DNA of 64,000 nt from Shewanella waksmanii ATCC BAA-643 (GCF_000518805.1 NZ_JAEH01000017.1:1-64000); one strand, 5' to 3'; shown: positions 39,017-49,124, counted from the first letter of the stretch. Made by a program: numbers and translations. The notes: a model not told the origin generated them from the sequence alone.

Positions 39017-39322
39017 CGAAAATTAACTTATTGTTTGTTAGTTTTCTGCATATACTCAAAGAGATGATCTGAGTATGCATCTTAATCTCATGCTAGAATA
39101 GCACGACAAAAGTGCTCTTGGGCAGTAGCAAAAGTGACAAATATAAGTGCAATGTGAGCGGTAGCGCTAAGTTTTGGAAAATAGTTGCTCATCCTTTGTT
39201 CACCCAAGGTGCTATGATAGGCCGACTAGGCAAGGATTGTTCAGCGATGCAGTAGCATAATATCTAGGCATCGCTATAATACTGCCCCATTAATGTAAAT
39301 TCTAACGGTAAAGAACGCGATA
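39017..39322. other. Divergent control region ypjD / ffh
   Basis: This 306-bp gap has a perfect -10 hexamer TATAAT at 39275-39280, about 40 bp before ffh. No convincing -35 accompanies it. Nothing else is recognised. Confidence 0.5.
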
Positions 39323-40696
39323 ATGTTTGAGAACCTAACCGACAGACTGTCACGCACCCTAAAGAACATTAGCGGTCGCGGACGCTTAACTGAAGACAAT
39401 ATTAAAGAGACATTACGTGAAGTCCGTATGGCGCTGCTTGAAGCGGATGTGGCTTTACCTGTTGTTCGAGCCTTTGTAAACAGCGTCAAAGAGCGCGCTG
39501 TTGGACAAGAGGTCTCAAAAAGCCTCAGTCCTGGCCAAGCTTTCATTAAGATTGTTCAAAGCGAATTAGAAAATGCCATGGGCGAGGCTAATGAAGCCTT
39601 AGACCTAAGTGCCCAACCGCCAGCAGTGATTATGATGGCGGGTTTGCAAGGTGCGGGTAAAACCACCAGTGTCGCGAAACTGTCTAAGTTTCTCCGTGAA
39701 CGCTCAAAGAAATCTGTATTGGTTGTCAGTGCCGATGTATATCGCCCAGCGGCGATCAAGCAGCTAGAAACCTTAGCGGCCGAAGTTGAAGTTGAGTTTT
39801 TCCCATCAGATGTAAGTCAAAAGCCGGTTGATATCGTCAATGCCGCTATGGCGCACGCCAAGCTTAAATTCATTGATGTTGTGATTGTCGATACCGCAGG
39901 TCGTTTGCATGTCGATGAAAGCATGATGGATGAGATTAAAGATCTCCATGCTGCGGTTAATCCAGTAGAAACCTTGTTTGTGGTTGATGCCATGACAGGT
40001 CAAGATGCTGCGAATACTGCCAAAGCGTTTAATGAAGCATTGCCACTCACTGGTGTCGTGTTAACCAAGGTTGATGGTGATGCACGTGGTGGTGCAGCGT
40101 TATCGATTCGTCATATTACTGGCAAGCCCATTAAATTCTTAGGTGTCGGCGAAAAGACCGACGCGTTAGAGGCATTCCATCCAGATCGTGTGGCATCGCG
40201 TATCTTAGGTATGGGCGATGTCTTATCACTGATTGAAGAAGTTGAACGTGGTGTTGATAAAGACAAAGCCATGCAACTGGCTTCAAAAGTTAAAAAAGGC
40301 GGCAGCTTCGATCTAGAAGATTTCCGCGAGCAGTTGCAGCAAATGAAGAACATGGGCGGCATGATGAACATGATTGAAAAGCTGCCTGGTGTGGGGCAAC
40401 TGCCACCTGAAGCCTTAGCCCAAGTACAAGAGGGTAAAATGACCGGGCAAATGGAAGCCATCATCAATTCGATGACGCCTGCCGAGCGTAAACGCCCAGA
40501 TATTATTAAAGGCTCACGTAAACGTCGTATTGCTGCCGGTTCAGGCACACAGATTCAAGACGTTAACCGCCTGCTGAAGCAATTTACTCAAATGCAGAAA
40601 ATGATGAAAAAGATGTCATCAAAAGGCGGCATGAAGAAAATGATGCGCGGTATGAGTGGCATGCTGCCACCTGGCATGAAAATGCCTGGCCGTTAA
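39323..40696 (+). CDS. ffh: Signal recognition particle protein Ffh
   Basis: This 457-residue SRP54 homologue targets ribosomes making membrane proteins to FtsY/SecYEG. The N domain (1-85) is followed by the GTPase G domain (GLQGAGKTTSVAKL, DTAGRLHVDE, TKVDGDARGG) and the methionine-rich M domain (from about 330; MKNMGGMMNMIEKLPG, MQKMMKKMSSKGGMKKMM) that binds 4.5S RNA and signal peptides. Length is normal. A strong terminator follows. In S. oneidensis, from memory, rpsP comes next. Here 14 kb of accessory genes intervene. Confidence 0.98.
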   Translation: MFENLTDRLSRTLKNISGRGRLTEDNIKETLREVRMALLEADVALPVVRAFVNSVKERAVGQEVSKSLSPGQAFIKIVQSELENAMGEANEALDLSAQPPAVIMMAGLQGAGKTTSVAKLSKFLRERSKKSVLVVSADVYRPAAIKQLETLAAEVEVEFFPSDVSQKPVDIVNAAMAHAKLKFIDVVIVDTAGRLHVDESMMDEIKDLHAAVNPVETLFVVDAMTGQDAANTAKAFNEALPLTGVVLTKVDGDARGGAALSIRHITGKPIKFLGVGEKTDALEAFHPDRVASRILGMGDVLSLIEEVERGVDKDKAMQLASKVKKGGSFDLEDFREQLQQMKNMGGMMNMIEKLPGVGQLPPEALAQVQEGKMTGQMEAIINSMTPAERKRPDIIKGSRKRRIAAGSGTQIQDVNRLLKQFTQMQKMMKKMSSKGGMKKMMRGMSGMLPPGMKMPGR

Positions 40697-40713
40697 GCAC
40701 TGCCTGCGAAATC

Positions 40714-40745
40714 AAAGCTCAAGCCTAGTGTTTGAGCTTTTTTTT
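40714..40745 (+). terminator. Rho-independent terminator of ffh
   Basis: AAAGCTCAA (40714-40722) pairs with TTGAGCTTT (40732-40740), followed by five further T, 18 nt after the ffh stop. Confidence 0.88.
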
Positions 40746-40984
40746 GCCTAGTCAATGGGGCCGCTTTAAGTGTCGATGTTTATTCCTGGGCCGATTGGCA
40801 TTAACCTAGTAATTATGCTGATTTGCTAATACAGATGATTAAGGTTTTTTCTTGCTGTTTTAGTCAGTTAGCGTTTACACTTCTGTTACACATCAATACA
40901 GCATTCACTTGCAAACTAACACGCTTGGATCAACAGCGGTTAGCCGCGTACATCAGGTACGACAAATTATTTTGGGGCATGTTC

Positions 40985-42205
40985 ATGGTTAGAATGGTTT
41001 TCCCGGTAAAGCACCTTGCAGTTGGCATAGTGGCACTGACTTCTCTTTTAGGTTGCGATAAGCCAGAGCCTAAAATCACCCCCAAACTAGTGGTTGTTGA
41101 AAAGGTTAATTCAGCGACTGTACCGTTATATGGTAACTACATCGGCGTGACTCAAGCTTCGTTAGATGTCGAAGTTAGGGCGCGGATCAATGGCTTTGTT
41201 GAAGATAAAAGCTTTATTGAGGGCAGCGCCGTACAAGAGGGGGCTGTACTTTATCGCATTGATAACCGTCCTTACCTCGCCGTTGTAAATCGCTTAGAGG
41301 CAAATGTGGATTCGCAGCAGTCGGCATTAGATAAAGCGAAGCGTGATGTCGAACGTTTAAAACCTTTATATGAGCAAGATGCAACCAGTCAGCTTGATTT
41401 TGATAATGCATTGTCTGTGCTATCTCAGGCCAGATCGAGTTTAGCTGCCAGCAAAGCCGAGCTTGATGAGGCGCAACTTGAGCTTAGCTATACCGAGATT
41501 AAATCGCCCATTTCAGGTTTAGTGAGCCGTTCTGAAGTCGACATTGGTGCGCTGGTGGGCAGCAGTGGCCAATCACTATTGACCCGCGTTAAACAGGTCG
41601 ACCCAATCTATGTGACGTTTAACATGTCAGCGCTAGATTACCTTAATGCCCGTCGCCGCATGACTAGCTACTCAGAAAAGAAAGAAGCTGAGACAGAAGG
41701 CAAAGCGGTTGAAGGCTTTGTGACCATAACTTTGCCCGATAACAGCGAATATCCGTATTTGGGTGACGTGCGCTTTACTGACCCTTCGGTCAATCCTGAA
41801 ACTGGCACTTTTCAGGTCAGAGCTGAGTTGCCTAACCCGAATAAAGAGCTGCTACCGGGGCAATACACCAATGTGCGCATTAAGCTTAATGAGATCAGCG
41901 ATGCGGTGGTGATCCCACAAAAAGCCACTCAGGTTGAGCAAGGTGGGGTCTATGTCATGGTGGTTCTGCCAGATAACAAAGTTGAGCGCCGGTTTATCGT
42001 GATAGAGCACCAAGGCAAAATGGGTGTGGTGGTAAAAAGCGGATTGCGAGCCGGTGAGTTGGTTATTGTTGAAGGTATGCACCGAGTGCGCCATGGTCAG
42101 TTAGCTGAGCCATTAACGCAAGAGGCCTATCAACAACGAGAAGATAAAATACAAAAGGAACAAGCGCTTAAACAACAAGCGTTAGAACAAGAGCAGGAGC
42201 AGTAA
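40985..42205 (+). CDS. RND efflux periplasmic adaptor (membrane fusion) lipoprotein
   Basis: This 406-residue AcrA/MexA-type adaptor links the inner-membrane pump to the outer-membrane channel. A lipoprotein signal ends in SLLGC with the acylated Cys at about residue 24. Then come the lipoyl half-motifs (EVRARINGFVEDKSFIEGSAVQEGAVLYRID), an alpha hairpin (about 100-165), ELSYTEIKSPISGLVSRSEVDIG, and beta-barrel and membrane-proximal domains. The open frame reaches back to 40823, but ATG 40985 has GGGG seven bases upstream and gives a proper signal peptide. ATG 40979 is an alternative. The C-terminus is a Gln/Glu-rich tail. It is the first gene of a three-gene pump operon. Confidence 0.9.
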   Translation: MVRMVFPVKHLAVGIVALTSLLGCDKPEPKITPKLVVVEKVNSATVPLYGNYIGVTQASLDVEVRARINGFVEDKSFIEGSAVQEGAVLYRIDNRPYLAVVNRLEANVDSQQSALDKAKRDVERLKPLYEQDATSQLDFDNALSVLSQARSSLAASKAELDEAQLELSYTEIKSPISGLVSRSEVDIGALVGSSGQSLLTRVKQVDPIYVTFNMSALDYLNARRRMTSYSEKKEAETEGKAVEGFVTITLPDNSEYPYLGDVRFTDPSVNPETGTFQVRAELPNPNKELLPGQYTNVRIKLNEISDAVVIPQKATQVEQGGVYVMVVLPDNKVERRFIVIEHQGKMGVVVKSGLRAGELVIVEGMHRVRHGQLAEPLTQEAYQQREDKIQKEQALKQQALEQEQEQ

Positions 42206-42207
42206 CC

Positions 42208-45200
42208 ATGGCACAGTTCTTTGTAACTCGACCGGTTTATGCTTGTGTTATCTCTATTGTGATAGTGCTGCTTGGCTTAATTGCCATGTTCAAGTTACCG
42301 ATTGATCAATACCCTTACATTACGCCGCCGCAGGTCAAGGTGTCAGCGTCATACCCAGGCGCCACATCAACGACCGCAGCCGAGTCCGTAGCAACGCCAT
42401 TAGAGCAAGAGCTAAATGGCTTGCCAAACATGATCTACATGAGTTCGAAAAGCACCAATTCTGGTAGTGCGAATGTGACCATCACTTTTGATGTTGGTAC
42501 CAACCCTGATTTGGCGGCGGTCGATGTGCAAAACTCAACCCAACAAGCGACAGGTAGCTTGCCTATCGATGTGCAAACAGAAGGGGTTTCTGTTTCTAAA
42601 GAGGCTTCAGTAGAGCTGCTAAAGTTAGCGTTAACCTCAACTGACGATCGCTATGATGAGATTTACCTCAGCAACTACGGCACCATTAACATTGAAGCCG
42701 CACTGAAGCGTATTCCCGGTGTGGGCCGAGTGCGTAACACCGGCGCGCGTAGTTATTCTATGCGGGTGTGGTTAAAGCCCGATATTATGGCTGGCTATGG
42801 GCTAACAACTAGTGATGTGATTAACGCGGTAAAAGCGCAAAACAAAGAGTCTCCTGCAGGTTCGATAGGCTCGCAACCTAACACCGAATCGCTAAGTATG
42901 ACACTGCCAATCACCGCCGCCGGTCGTATGAGCAGCGTGCCGCAGTTTAAAGAGATTATCGTTCGAGCCAATACCGATGGCTCAATTGTGCGACTACGTG
43001 ACATTGCGCGGGTAGAGTTGGGCTCATCGGCTTATACGTTACAGTCGCAGCTTAATGGTGCCAACGCCACTATTTTGCAGGTATATCTGCTGCCCGGCGC
43101 GAATGCGCTGGAGGTGACCAAAAACGTTAAAAAAGAGATGGCCAAACTGGCACAAAAGTTCCCCCAAGGTATGAATTGGGAAGTGTTTTTCGATGCCTCC
43201 ATCTTTATTGAAAACTCCATCGATGAAGTGGTTAAAACGCTAGTTGAAGCGCTGATACTGGTGATATTGGTGGTGTATCTATTTTTGCAAAATGTGCGGG
43301 CTACGCTTATCCCCGCCATTGCTGTACCTGTGTCATTGATTGGCACATTGGCGGCAATGTTAGCCTTTGGATTTAGCATCAATACTGTCAGCTTACTGGC
43401 TTTAGTATTGGCCATTGGTATTGTGGTGGATGATGCCATTGTGGTGGTCGAAAACGTAGAACGCTTAATGCATGAGCAGGGTTTAAGCTCAGTCGAAGCA
43501 ACACGAGTGGCGATGAAGGAGTTATCTGGCGCGTTGGTGGCAACCAGTTTAGTGCTCGCCGCAGTGTTTGTACCGGTGTCATTTTTAGCCGGTATTACCG
43601 GTATCATGTATCGAGAGTTTGCTATTGCAATTACTGTTGCGGTGCTCATTTCCACCGTGGTTGCATTAACCCTATCCCCAGCGTTATGCGCATTGCTGCT
43701 TAAGCCCGGTGATAAAGCGAGTACTGGCTTTTTTAAGTGGATGAATGACAAACTCGATATTTGCACCAGTAAGTATGTTGCGATAGTGGCATTAACCACA
43801 AGACAGGCTGCTCGCAGCTATCTTGTTTTCGCCATGATGGTTGGCGGTGTTTATCTGATCATGTCTAATCTACCTTCTAGCTTTATGCCCGATGAAGACC
43901 AAGGGCGATTCTTTATCGACATGACCTTACCCGATGGTGCGACTGTTAACCGCTCGCAAGCGGTATTAAAGAAAGCCGAAGCGAAAGTGCTAGCCCATCC
44001 CGCTGTGGCCTACTTCTTTACGCTTGCAGGTGAGAATCGCCGCTCAGGTTCCAATCAAGCCAATGGTCAGTTTGAGATTATTCTTAAGCCATGGTCTGAG
44101 CGAGTCGATAGCGATGCAACCGTGCAAAAAGTGATGAAAGAGATCAACTTGGCGCTTCATGATGTATTAGAAGCTGAGTTTAATCTGTATTTACCATCGG
44201 CAGTGCCAGGGCTGGGTAATGGCTCTGGGGTGGAGATGGAATTACAAGACACCTCTGGCACTAACTTTAAAGGCCTGATGGAAACCGCTGACGAGTTGGT
44301 GGAAAAACTCAAACTGCAACCTGAGATTGCAACTGCTGGGTTATCGCTGCAAAGTGCCATTCCACAGCTGCACCTGAGTGTAGATGAAGCGAAAGCGATG
44401 GCCATTGGTGTTAATGTGGCCGATATCTATGGCACCATTAAAACCTTTACAGATTCTTCGACGGTAAATGACTTTAACCTATTTGGCCGTGTTTACCGTG
44501 TTAAAGTGCAGGCCGAAGAGCAATATCGCCAATTCCCCGAGCAGATAAAAGATTACTATGTGCGCTCTTCCACTGGCGCCATGGTGCCAATTGGGGTGTT
44601 AGCTAAGTATGACTACTCGGTTGGCCCGGCTGCTGTGACCCACTACAACTTGTTTAGTAGCGCATCAATTAACGCCACGCCCGCTGCCGGTTATGCCTCG
44701 GGTGATGTGATTAAAGCAATTGAGCGTGTAGCCAAACCTATGTTGCCAAATGAATTTAGTTACGAATGGACAGGTATTACCTACCAAGAGGTGCAGTCTG
44801 CTAACCAAACCAGCATTGCGGTTGCCCTAGCGATGTTGTTTGTATTCCTATTTCTTGCCGCACTTTATGAAAGCTGGACGATCCCCATCGCGGTGCTGTT
44901 GATTGCGCCAATTGCCATGTTGGGGGCGGCACTGGGTACTTGGGTGAGTGGTATGGAAAGTAACCTGTTTTTCCAAGTGGCGTTTATCGCTTTGATAGGC
45001 ATGGCGGCGAAGAACTCCATTTTAATTGTTGAATTTGCTAACCAGTTACATAAAGAAGGTAAAAGCCGCATTGATGCCGCGTTAGAGGCGGCAAATATGC
45101 GCTTTAGACCGATTTTGATGACATCAATGGCGTTTATATTAGGGGTATTACCTTTGGTGTTGTCGGTGGGACCCGGTGCGGTAAGTCGACAGAGTATTTC

Positions 45201-45354
45201 AATTCCTATCTTGTGTGGCATGGTGTTCGCCACCACCATAGGCATAGTGATGGTACCGTTGTTTTTTGTCACCACTGCAGGTTGGTTGAAATCTAAAATC
45301 GCGCCGTCAGCTGGCAATGAACATTCTGTAGCCAAGGAGAATGCTCATGGATAA
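42208..45354 (+). CDS. RND multidrug efflux transporter (AcrB/HAE1 type)
   Basis: This 1048-residue inner-membrane proton-driven pump has 12 helices and two large periplasmic loops. The proton-relay aspartates are in VVDDAIVVVENVER (helix 4, about residue 405) and the partner Lys is in GMAAKNSILIVEFA (helix 10). N-terminal MAQFFVTRPVYACVISIVIV and the DQYPYITPPQVKV segment are typical of the hydrophobe/amphiphile efflux family. It starts 2 bp after the adaptor stop, and its end overlaps the outer-membrane factor gene. Substrates cannot be inferred. No dedicated regulator is adjacent. Confidence 0.95.
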   Translation: MAQFFVTRPVYACVISIVIVLLGLIAMFKLPIDQYPYITPPQVKVSASYPGATSTTAAESVATPLEQELNGLPNMIYMSSKSTNSGSANVTITFDVGTNPDLAAVDVQNSTQQATGSLPIDVQTEGVSVSKEASVELLKLALTSTDDRYDEIYLSNYGTINIEAALKRIPGVGRVRNTGARSYSMRVWLKPDIMAGYGLTTSDVINAVKAQNKESPAGSIGSQPNTESLSMTLPITAAGRMSSVPQFKEIIVRANTDGSIVRLRDIARVELGSSAYTLQSQLNGANATILQVYLLPGANALEVTKNVKKEMAKLAQKFPQGMNWEVFFDASIFIENSIDEVVKTLVEALILVILVVYLFLQNVRATLIPAIAVPVSLIGTLAAMLAFGFSINTVSLLALVLAIGIVVDDAIVVVENVERLMHEQGLSSVEATRVAMKELSGALVATSLVLAAVFVPVSFLAGITGIMYREFAIAITVAVLISTVVALTLSPALCALLLKPGDKASTGFFKWMNDKLDICTSKYVAIVALTTRQAARSYLVFAMMVGGVYLIMSNLPSSFMPDEDQGRFFIDMTLPDGATVNRSQAVLKKAEAKVLAHPAVAYFFTLAGENRRSGSNQANGQFEIILKPWSERVDSDATVQKVMKEINLALHDVLEAEFNLYLPSAVPGLGNGSGVEMELQDTSGTNFKGLMETADELVEKLKLQPEIATAGLSLQSAIPQLHLSVDEAKAMAIGVNVADIYGTIKTFTDSSTVNDFNLFGRVYRVKVQAEEQYRQFPEQIKDYYVRSSTGAMVPIGVLAKYDYSVGPAAVTHYNLFSSASINATPAAGYASGDVIKAIERVAKPMLPNEFSYEWTGITYQEVQSANQTSIAVALAMLFVFLFLAALYESWTIPIAVLLIAPIAMLGAALGTWVSGMESNLFFQVAFIALIGMAAKNSILIVEFANQLHKEGKSRIDAALEAANMRFRPILMTSMAFILGVLPLVLSVGPGAVSRQSISIPILCGMVFATTIGIVMVPLFFVTTAGWLKSKIAPSAGNEHSVAKENAHG

Positions 45355-46873
45355 TTCACATCGTTATAGTGCGAGATTCAGCGCAGCGTTAACCAGCGCT
45401 GTAAAGGGTAAAACTCTGGCAATCAATGTGATTGGCTTGGTTGGCGCTATGATAGGGCTGGCAGGTTGCGCCATGGGCCCAGACTATCAGCGTCCGAATG
45501 TGGAGTTACCACCGCAGTATCATCAAGATTTGGCCCAAGACTCGGTTGAAAATGGGGGACAGGTGGCTTGGCAGTCTTTTTATCTTGACCCCAATGTGCG
45601 CGAGCTGATTGAGCATGCGTTAAAACAAAACCTCGACTTAGAGGCAGTGCGCTCAAGGCTGATTGCGGCGCGTTCTCAAATTACTGTGACCGATGCGGCC
45701 TTGTATCCATCGCTGGGTGTTGAAGCCAATGCAGAGCGCTCCATTGATAGCGCGATTACCAATACCGATCCGACCCATGGTAATGAATTTGATATTGCCG
45801 GTACGGTTTCTTGGGAGTTAGATATTTGGGGGGCAAACCGCCGTCGCAGTGAAGCTGAGTACGCAAACTTTCTATCGGCACAAGAGTCGCTCAATTTGGC
45901 AGTAATAAGCCTGATAAGCGATGTGGCAAGTCGATACTACGAATGGCTCGATATCGAGCAGCGTTATCAAATCTCAATGAATACCGTGGAACTGCGTAAA
46001 AAAGAACGCGATCTGGCTAGGCTACGAAAACAAAATGGGGTGATTTCAGGGTTGCAGGTCAAGCAGGCAGAAGTGGAATATCAAAGTGCAAAAGTCACCT
46101 TGCCTGATTTGGACTTTGAACGCCAAGAAAAAGCTAATCAGCTAAAAATCCTCCTTGGAGAATATGATTATACGCTGAAGAAACAGCAAGATCTGCAATC
46201 TCTGACCTCGGCAGATCTGTTTCCTAGTTCATTTAAAGTTGGCATACCGTCACAAATGTTGTCACAGCGACCGGATGTCAAAATGGCTGAGCAGGCAATG
46301 ATTGCCGCCAATGCTAATGTGGGTGTGGCTAAAACCGCCTTTTTTCCTAAATTTACCATTAGCGGCAGTTACGGTACCGAAACCGATGACTTAAGTAGCA
46401 TCTTTGATAGCGAGGGAGTGACTTGGTCGCTGCTTGGCGGCATTACCGCTCCAATTTTTAATGCTGGCAGCATTTCGGCGCAATATGATATTGCTCAAGA
46501 GTCATCTAAGCAGGCTTTATTGGCTTATCGAAGCACCGTTTTGGCTGCCTATTTTGAAGTGAATGATGCCATGAATAGCTTCCGTCGCTCCGAATTAGCG
46601 ATTGAAGCGCAACAAGAGCTAGTGGAAGCGTCACGCGGATACACGCACTTGGCGATGCTTAGGTATCGTAATGGTGTGTCGAGCTCGCTTGACCTGATGG
46701 ATGCCCAGCGAAGTTTGTTCAATGCTGAGCTGACGTTAAGTGAGGTGCGCCGGGACAAGCTATTGGCAATGATCAAGCTGTATCGCTCATTGGGTGGTGG
46801 GGTGCTAACCGAACAAGAGTTAGCCAAGGTCTTTGATGAAGATGAAGCTGTCAATACTGCAGCAACCCCTTAA
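45347..46873 (+). CDS. RND efflux outer-membrane factor (NodT/OprM-type lipoprotein)
   Basis: This 508-residue TolC-type channel has a lipoprotein signal (MIGLAGC, Cys at about 41 from ATG 45347), followed by the GPDYQRPNVELP start of mature NodT-family proteins. Two OEP repeats follow (WELDIWGANRRRSEAEYANFL, RLRKQNGVISGLQVKQAE; FNAGSISAQYDIAQESSKQALLAYRSTVL, LDLMDAQRSLFNAEL). AAGGAGA at 45334-45340 fits ATG 45347 better than ATG 45341. It overlaps the pump gene by 8 bp, completing a full tripartite efflux operon. Confidence 0.92.
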   Translation: MDNSHRYSARFSAALTSAVKGKTLAINVIGLVGAMIGLAGCAMGPDYQRPNVELPPQYHQDLAQDSVENGGQVAWQSFYLDPNVRELIEHALKQNLDLEAVRSRLIAARSQITVTDAALYPSLGVEANAERSIDSAITNTDPTHGNEFDIAGTVSWELDIWGANRRRSEAEYANFLSAQESLNLAVISLISDVASRYYEWLDIEQRYQISMNTVELRKKERDLARLRKQNGVISGLQVKQAEVEYQSAKVTLPDLDFERQEKANQLKILLGEYDYTLKKQQDLQSLTSADLFPSSFKVGIPSQMLSQRPDVKMAEQAMIAANANVGVAKTAFFPKFTISGSYGTETDDLSSIFDSEGVTWSLLGGITAPIFNAGSISAQYDIAQESSKQALLAYRSTVLAAYFEVNDAMNSFRRSELAIEAQQELVEASRGYTHLAMLRYRNGVSSSLDLMDAQRSLFNAELTLSEVRRDKLLAMIKLYRSLGGGVLTEQELAKVFDEDEAVNTAATP

Positions 46874-46921
46874 TATACATACCCGCCTTAAAGTGAAAGT
46901 TGGCAGAAGTCACACAGTTGC

Positions 46922-46953
46922 ACCAGCACGCGTTGTTAATGACACGTGCTGGT
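46922..46953. terminator. Hairpin between convergent efflux and small-protein genes
   Basis: ACCAGCACG and CGTGCTGGT form a perfect 9-bp stem with a 14-nt loop, placed between convergent genes. There is only a loose T/A tract nearby, so the terminator role is probable rather than certain. Confidence 0.45.
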
Positions 46954-46992
46954 AGTGAATTTTAGGTCGGTGATATGTCGCAATTGCTGTAT

Positions 46993-47424
46993 TTATTGGT
47001 ATTCGATAACTTTGGCGACGTAAGTAAACTCACCGGCATAACCGTGGTAATCGCGATATAAATCCACTGAGAAGTAGCGGGGGTTATCCTGGATAATACG
47101 CTCAGCGATTTTATTTTCTAACTGCGTAAGGTCTGCTTGCTCATACACATGAAACTTGCTCTTTTGTTGCAATTGCATCTCGGCAGCGTGTTCGCGGCTA
47201 ATATAAATTTCTGCAAACTTATCGACAATCATGCCGCTATAGCTGACTCTCTCAAAGCTCGCGTCAAAGTCGACCTCAATCAGTACGTCTTCTTCGGCGA
47301 TAGTCTGTAATTGACTCATCTGTTGGTTAAGTTGCGCTTGCTCTTGCGCCTGCTTTGAGCTTGCGGCTAACACTGAACCGCAGAGCAGTGCAACAAAGCT
47401 GATAGTGAGTGTGGTTTTAGTCAT
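46993..47424 (-). CDS. Small exported protein of unknown function
   Basis: This 143-residue protein has a signal peptide (cut near SVLA/AS) and a mature part rich in Gln and charged residues. A short coiled-coil-like stretch (KQAQEQAQLNQQMSQLQ) precedes a beta-rich C-terminus with many Tyr (DLYRDYHGYAGEFTYVAKV). No family is recognised. It is probably periplasmic. It lies downstream of the phospholipase D gene on the same strand, separated by 179 bp with a strong hairpin, so joint transcription is uncertain. Confidence 0.65.
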   Translation of the reverse strand: MTKTTLTISFVALLCGSVLAASSKQAQEQAQLNQQMSQLQTIAEEDVLIEVDFDASFERVSYSGMIVDKFAEIYISREHAAEMQLQQKSKFHVYEQADLTQLENKIAERIIQDNPRYFSVDLYRDYHGYAGEFTYVAKVIEYQ

Positions 47425-47543
47425 AATAATTACCTTAGTTAATGCGTCCTACTAATTGAATTTCCGTCGTTTGGGTCTGAATAATCGATTTTTAGCTGAT
47501 TAAGCGTTGTGCTGCTGGGCTTAATGGCCAAAATCTGCTTGAG

Positions 47544-47586
47544 CCACCTGGCCAATGCCAGGTGGTTATTTCCGGTGGTTATTTCC
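47544..47586. repeat. Hairpin plus tandem 13-bp repeat
   Basis: CCACCTGGC/GCCAGGTGG (47544-47552, 47557-47565, loop CAAT) forms a perfect stem. It runs into two exact tandem copies of GGTGGTTATTTCC (47561-47573 and 47574-47586). It lies just past the stop codon of the phospholipase D gene. There is no T-run on the minus strand, so it is not a classical terminator. Confidence 0.6.
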
Positions 47587-47603
47587 GCTGGTAACAGTGG
47601 CGA

Positions 47604-49049
47604 TCAAAGCTCAAATTCACCGTGCATCTTGCGAAATAGCCAATTTGGGATCTCGTGCCACTTGCCATAGTCTGGGTTGTCATGGTGGATTTCATCTGCC
47701 GATTGCCACTGTGGTTTACCTTGCTCATCCAAGCTGACATGCCAATACACTGTTTGTTGGCGCAATAAGTAATGTTCAACCTGCTGGGCAAATTGCTTAG
47801 AGTCGACAAACACACCAAACTCGATGTTGAGAAAGTCTGAACGTGGATCGAAGTTGGAAGAGCCGATGTAGCTCAGCTGGCTATCCAAGATGAGCGTCTT
47901 GTTGTGATAGTAAGTATCAGCATGATAGAAGTGGTCATCGTTGCTAGCGTTGGCTTTGTACTCGAAGATATCGACACCTTTGTTTAACAATGTGATGCGA
48001 TGCTGCTCGTAGTAGGCAGGAATGAATCCTGAGTCATTTGATGCCGACGAGTTAGTCAGCAGCGTCACCTGAGCTTGATTGGCGACTAGCTTGTCAACAA
48101 CGGTAAATTCTCCTTGGCTTGGAACCATATAAGGCGTGGAGATTAATGCTGATTTAGCCTTGTTAAGGTATTGGTCAATCGTATGCTCAGCACGGGTTCT
48201 GAAGTACGGCTTGTTATCGTTAAGCTTGGCTAATGAGTCAAACACTGGCGTGGCTTTGACGTCGATGAAATCAATTGTGCTGAGCTGCTCAACTTGCTCA
48301 TCAATATGAGCGATGACGGCTTTATTCGTGTGTTTTTTGATTGCTTGCTCAAATTCCTCCAGCGGTTGCTGGTGGTCATGGGCGATGAGGCTGCTAATAT
48401 CTTGCAGGTGCTCACTGTGCCAAAGAGTGTCGTAGTTGCGTGCAAACGGTCGAATAATGTCGCCCTTAAATAGGGTGTCCATATCGAAAAAGTTGGCTTT
48501 CTGGCTAAAACCAAAATAGGCATCGCCGATGTTACGACCGCCGAGGATCAGCCATTGCCCATCGATGTTGAAATACTTCTCATGGAGACGGTTATCTCGC
48601 TGGCGTTGATGGCTTGCAAAATCAACGGCGCGGCCGATCCAACCGAGTTTGCGCGAGTGGAAAGGGTTGAACACTTTGATGGCAATATTGGGGTGCTGAT
48701 TAAGTCCTGCTAGCCACTTTTCATTGAATAGCAAAAGATCGTCGAGGGTTAGGCGTACTTTTACACCACGATCAGCTGCGAGTCTAAGCTCCTCCAGTAG
48801 CAGCAGGCCTGAGGTATCTTTGTCCCAAGAAAAGTAGGTGATATCAATATGCTGTTGTGCGCTTCTTACCAAAGACACACGACGTGCAAATGCCTCACCA
48901 GCCGTTGGGATTAAATAGGCTTGAGATTGGTAGGTTTGCGATTGCCAATTTTGTTCAAAATCGGGCTCAACTTCGGGGTAGTGCTGCGCACAGCCGGTTG
49001 ATAGTGCGACAACGAGTATCGCAACGATAGTGTATAGCGGGTTTAACAT
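47604..49049 (-). CDS. Phospholipase D-family lipoprotein (ClsC/YmdC-like)
   Basis: This 481-residue protein has a lipoprotein signal (ALSTGC, Cys20) and two complete HKD motifs: H156/K158/D163 (LHEKYFNID) and H382/K384/D389 (YHNKTLILD), each followed by the expected GGRNIGD and GSSNFDPRS. The arrangement matches the ClsC (YmdC) branch of cardiolipin synthases, which join phosphatidylglycerol and phosphatidylethanolamine. A phospholipase or transphosphatidylase activity is the safe statement. The lipid anchor is notable. It lies downstream of the esterase-like gene on the same strand, in a block of lipid-related exported proteins. Confidence 0.87.
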   Translation of the reverse strand: MLNPLYTIVAILVVALSTGCAQHYPEVEPDFEQNWQSQTYQSQAYLIPTAGEAFARRVSLVRSAQQHIDITYFSWDKDTSGLLLLEELRLAADRGVKVRLTLDDLLLFNEKWLAGLNQHPNIAIKVFNPFHSRKLGWIGRAVDFASHQRQRDNRLHEKYFNIDGQWLILGGRNIGDAYFGFSQKANFFDMDTLFKGDIIRPFARNYDTLWHSEHLQDISSLIAHDHQQPLEEFEQAIKKHTNKAVIAHIDEQVEQLSTIDFIDVKATPVFDSLAKLNDNKPYFRTRAEHTIDQYLNKAKSALISTPYMVPSQGEFTVVDKLVANQAQVTLLTNSSASNDSGFIPAYYEQHRITLLNKGVDIFEYKANASNDDHFYHADTYYHNKTLILDSQLSYIGSSNFDPRSDFLNIEFGVFVDSKQFAQQVEHYLLRQQTVYWHVSLDEQGKPQWQSADEIHHDNPDYGKWHEIPNWLFRKMHGEFEL

Positions 49050-49124
49050 GATTTGTGCCTTTGCTGCTCGTTTGCCAACACGGCGGTTTGGTGGCCGTGT
49101 TGATATGTTCAGCCTTGGAAGTAT

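Noticed and set aside
43032..43799. Long antisense ORF (255 codons) inside the RND pump gene
   Set aside because: It lies fully opposite a highly conserved transporter gene, has no ribosome-binding site and its translation is low-complexity Ser/Thr/Ala. It is a shadow of the real frame.
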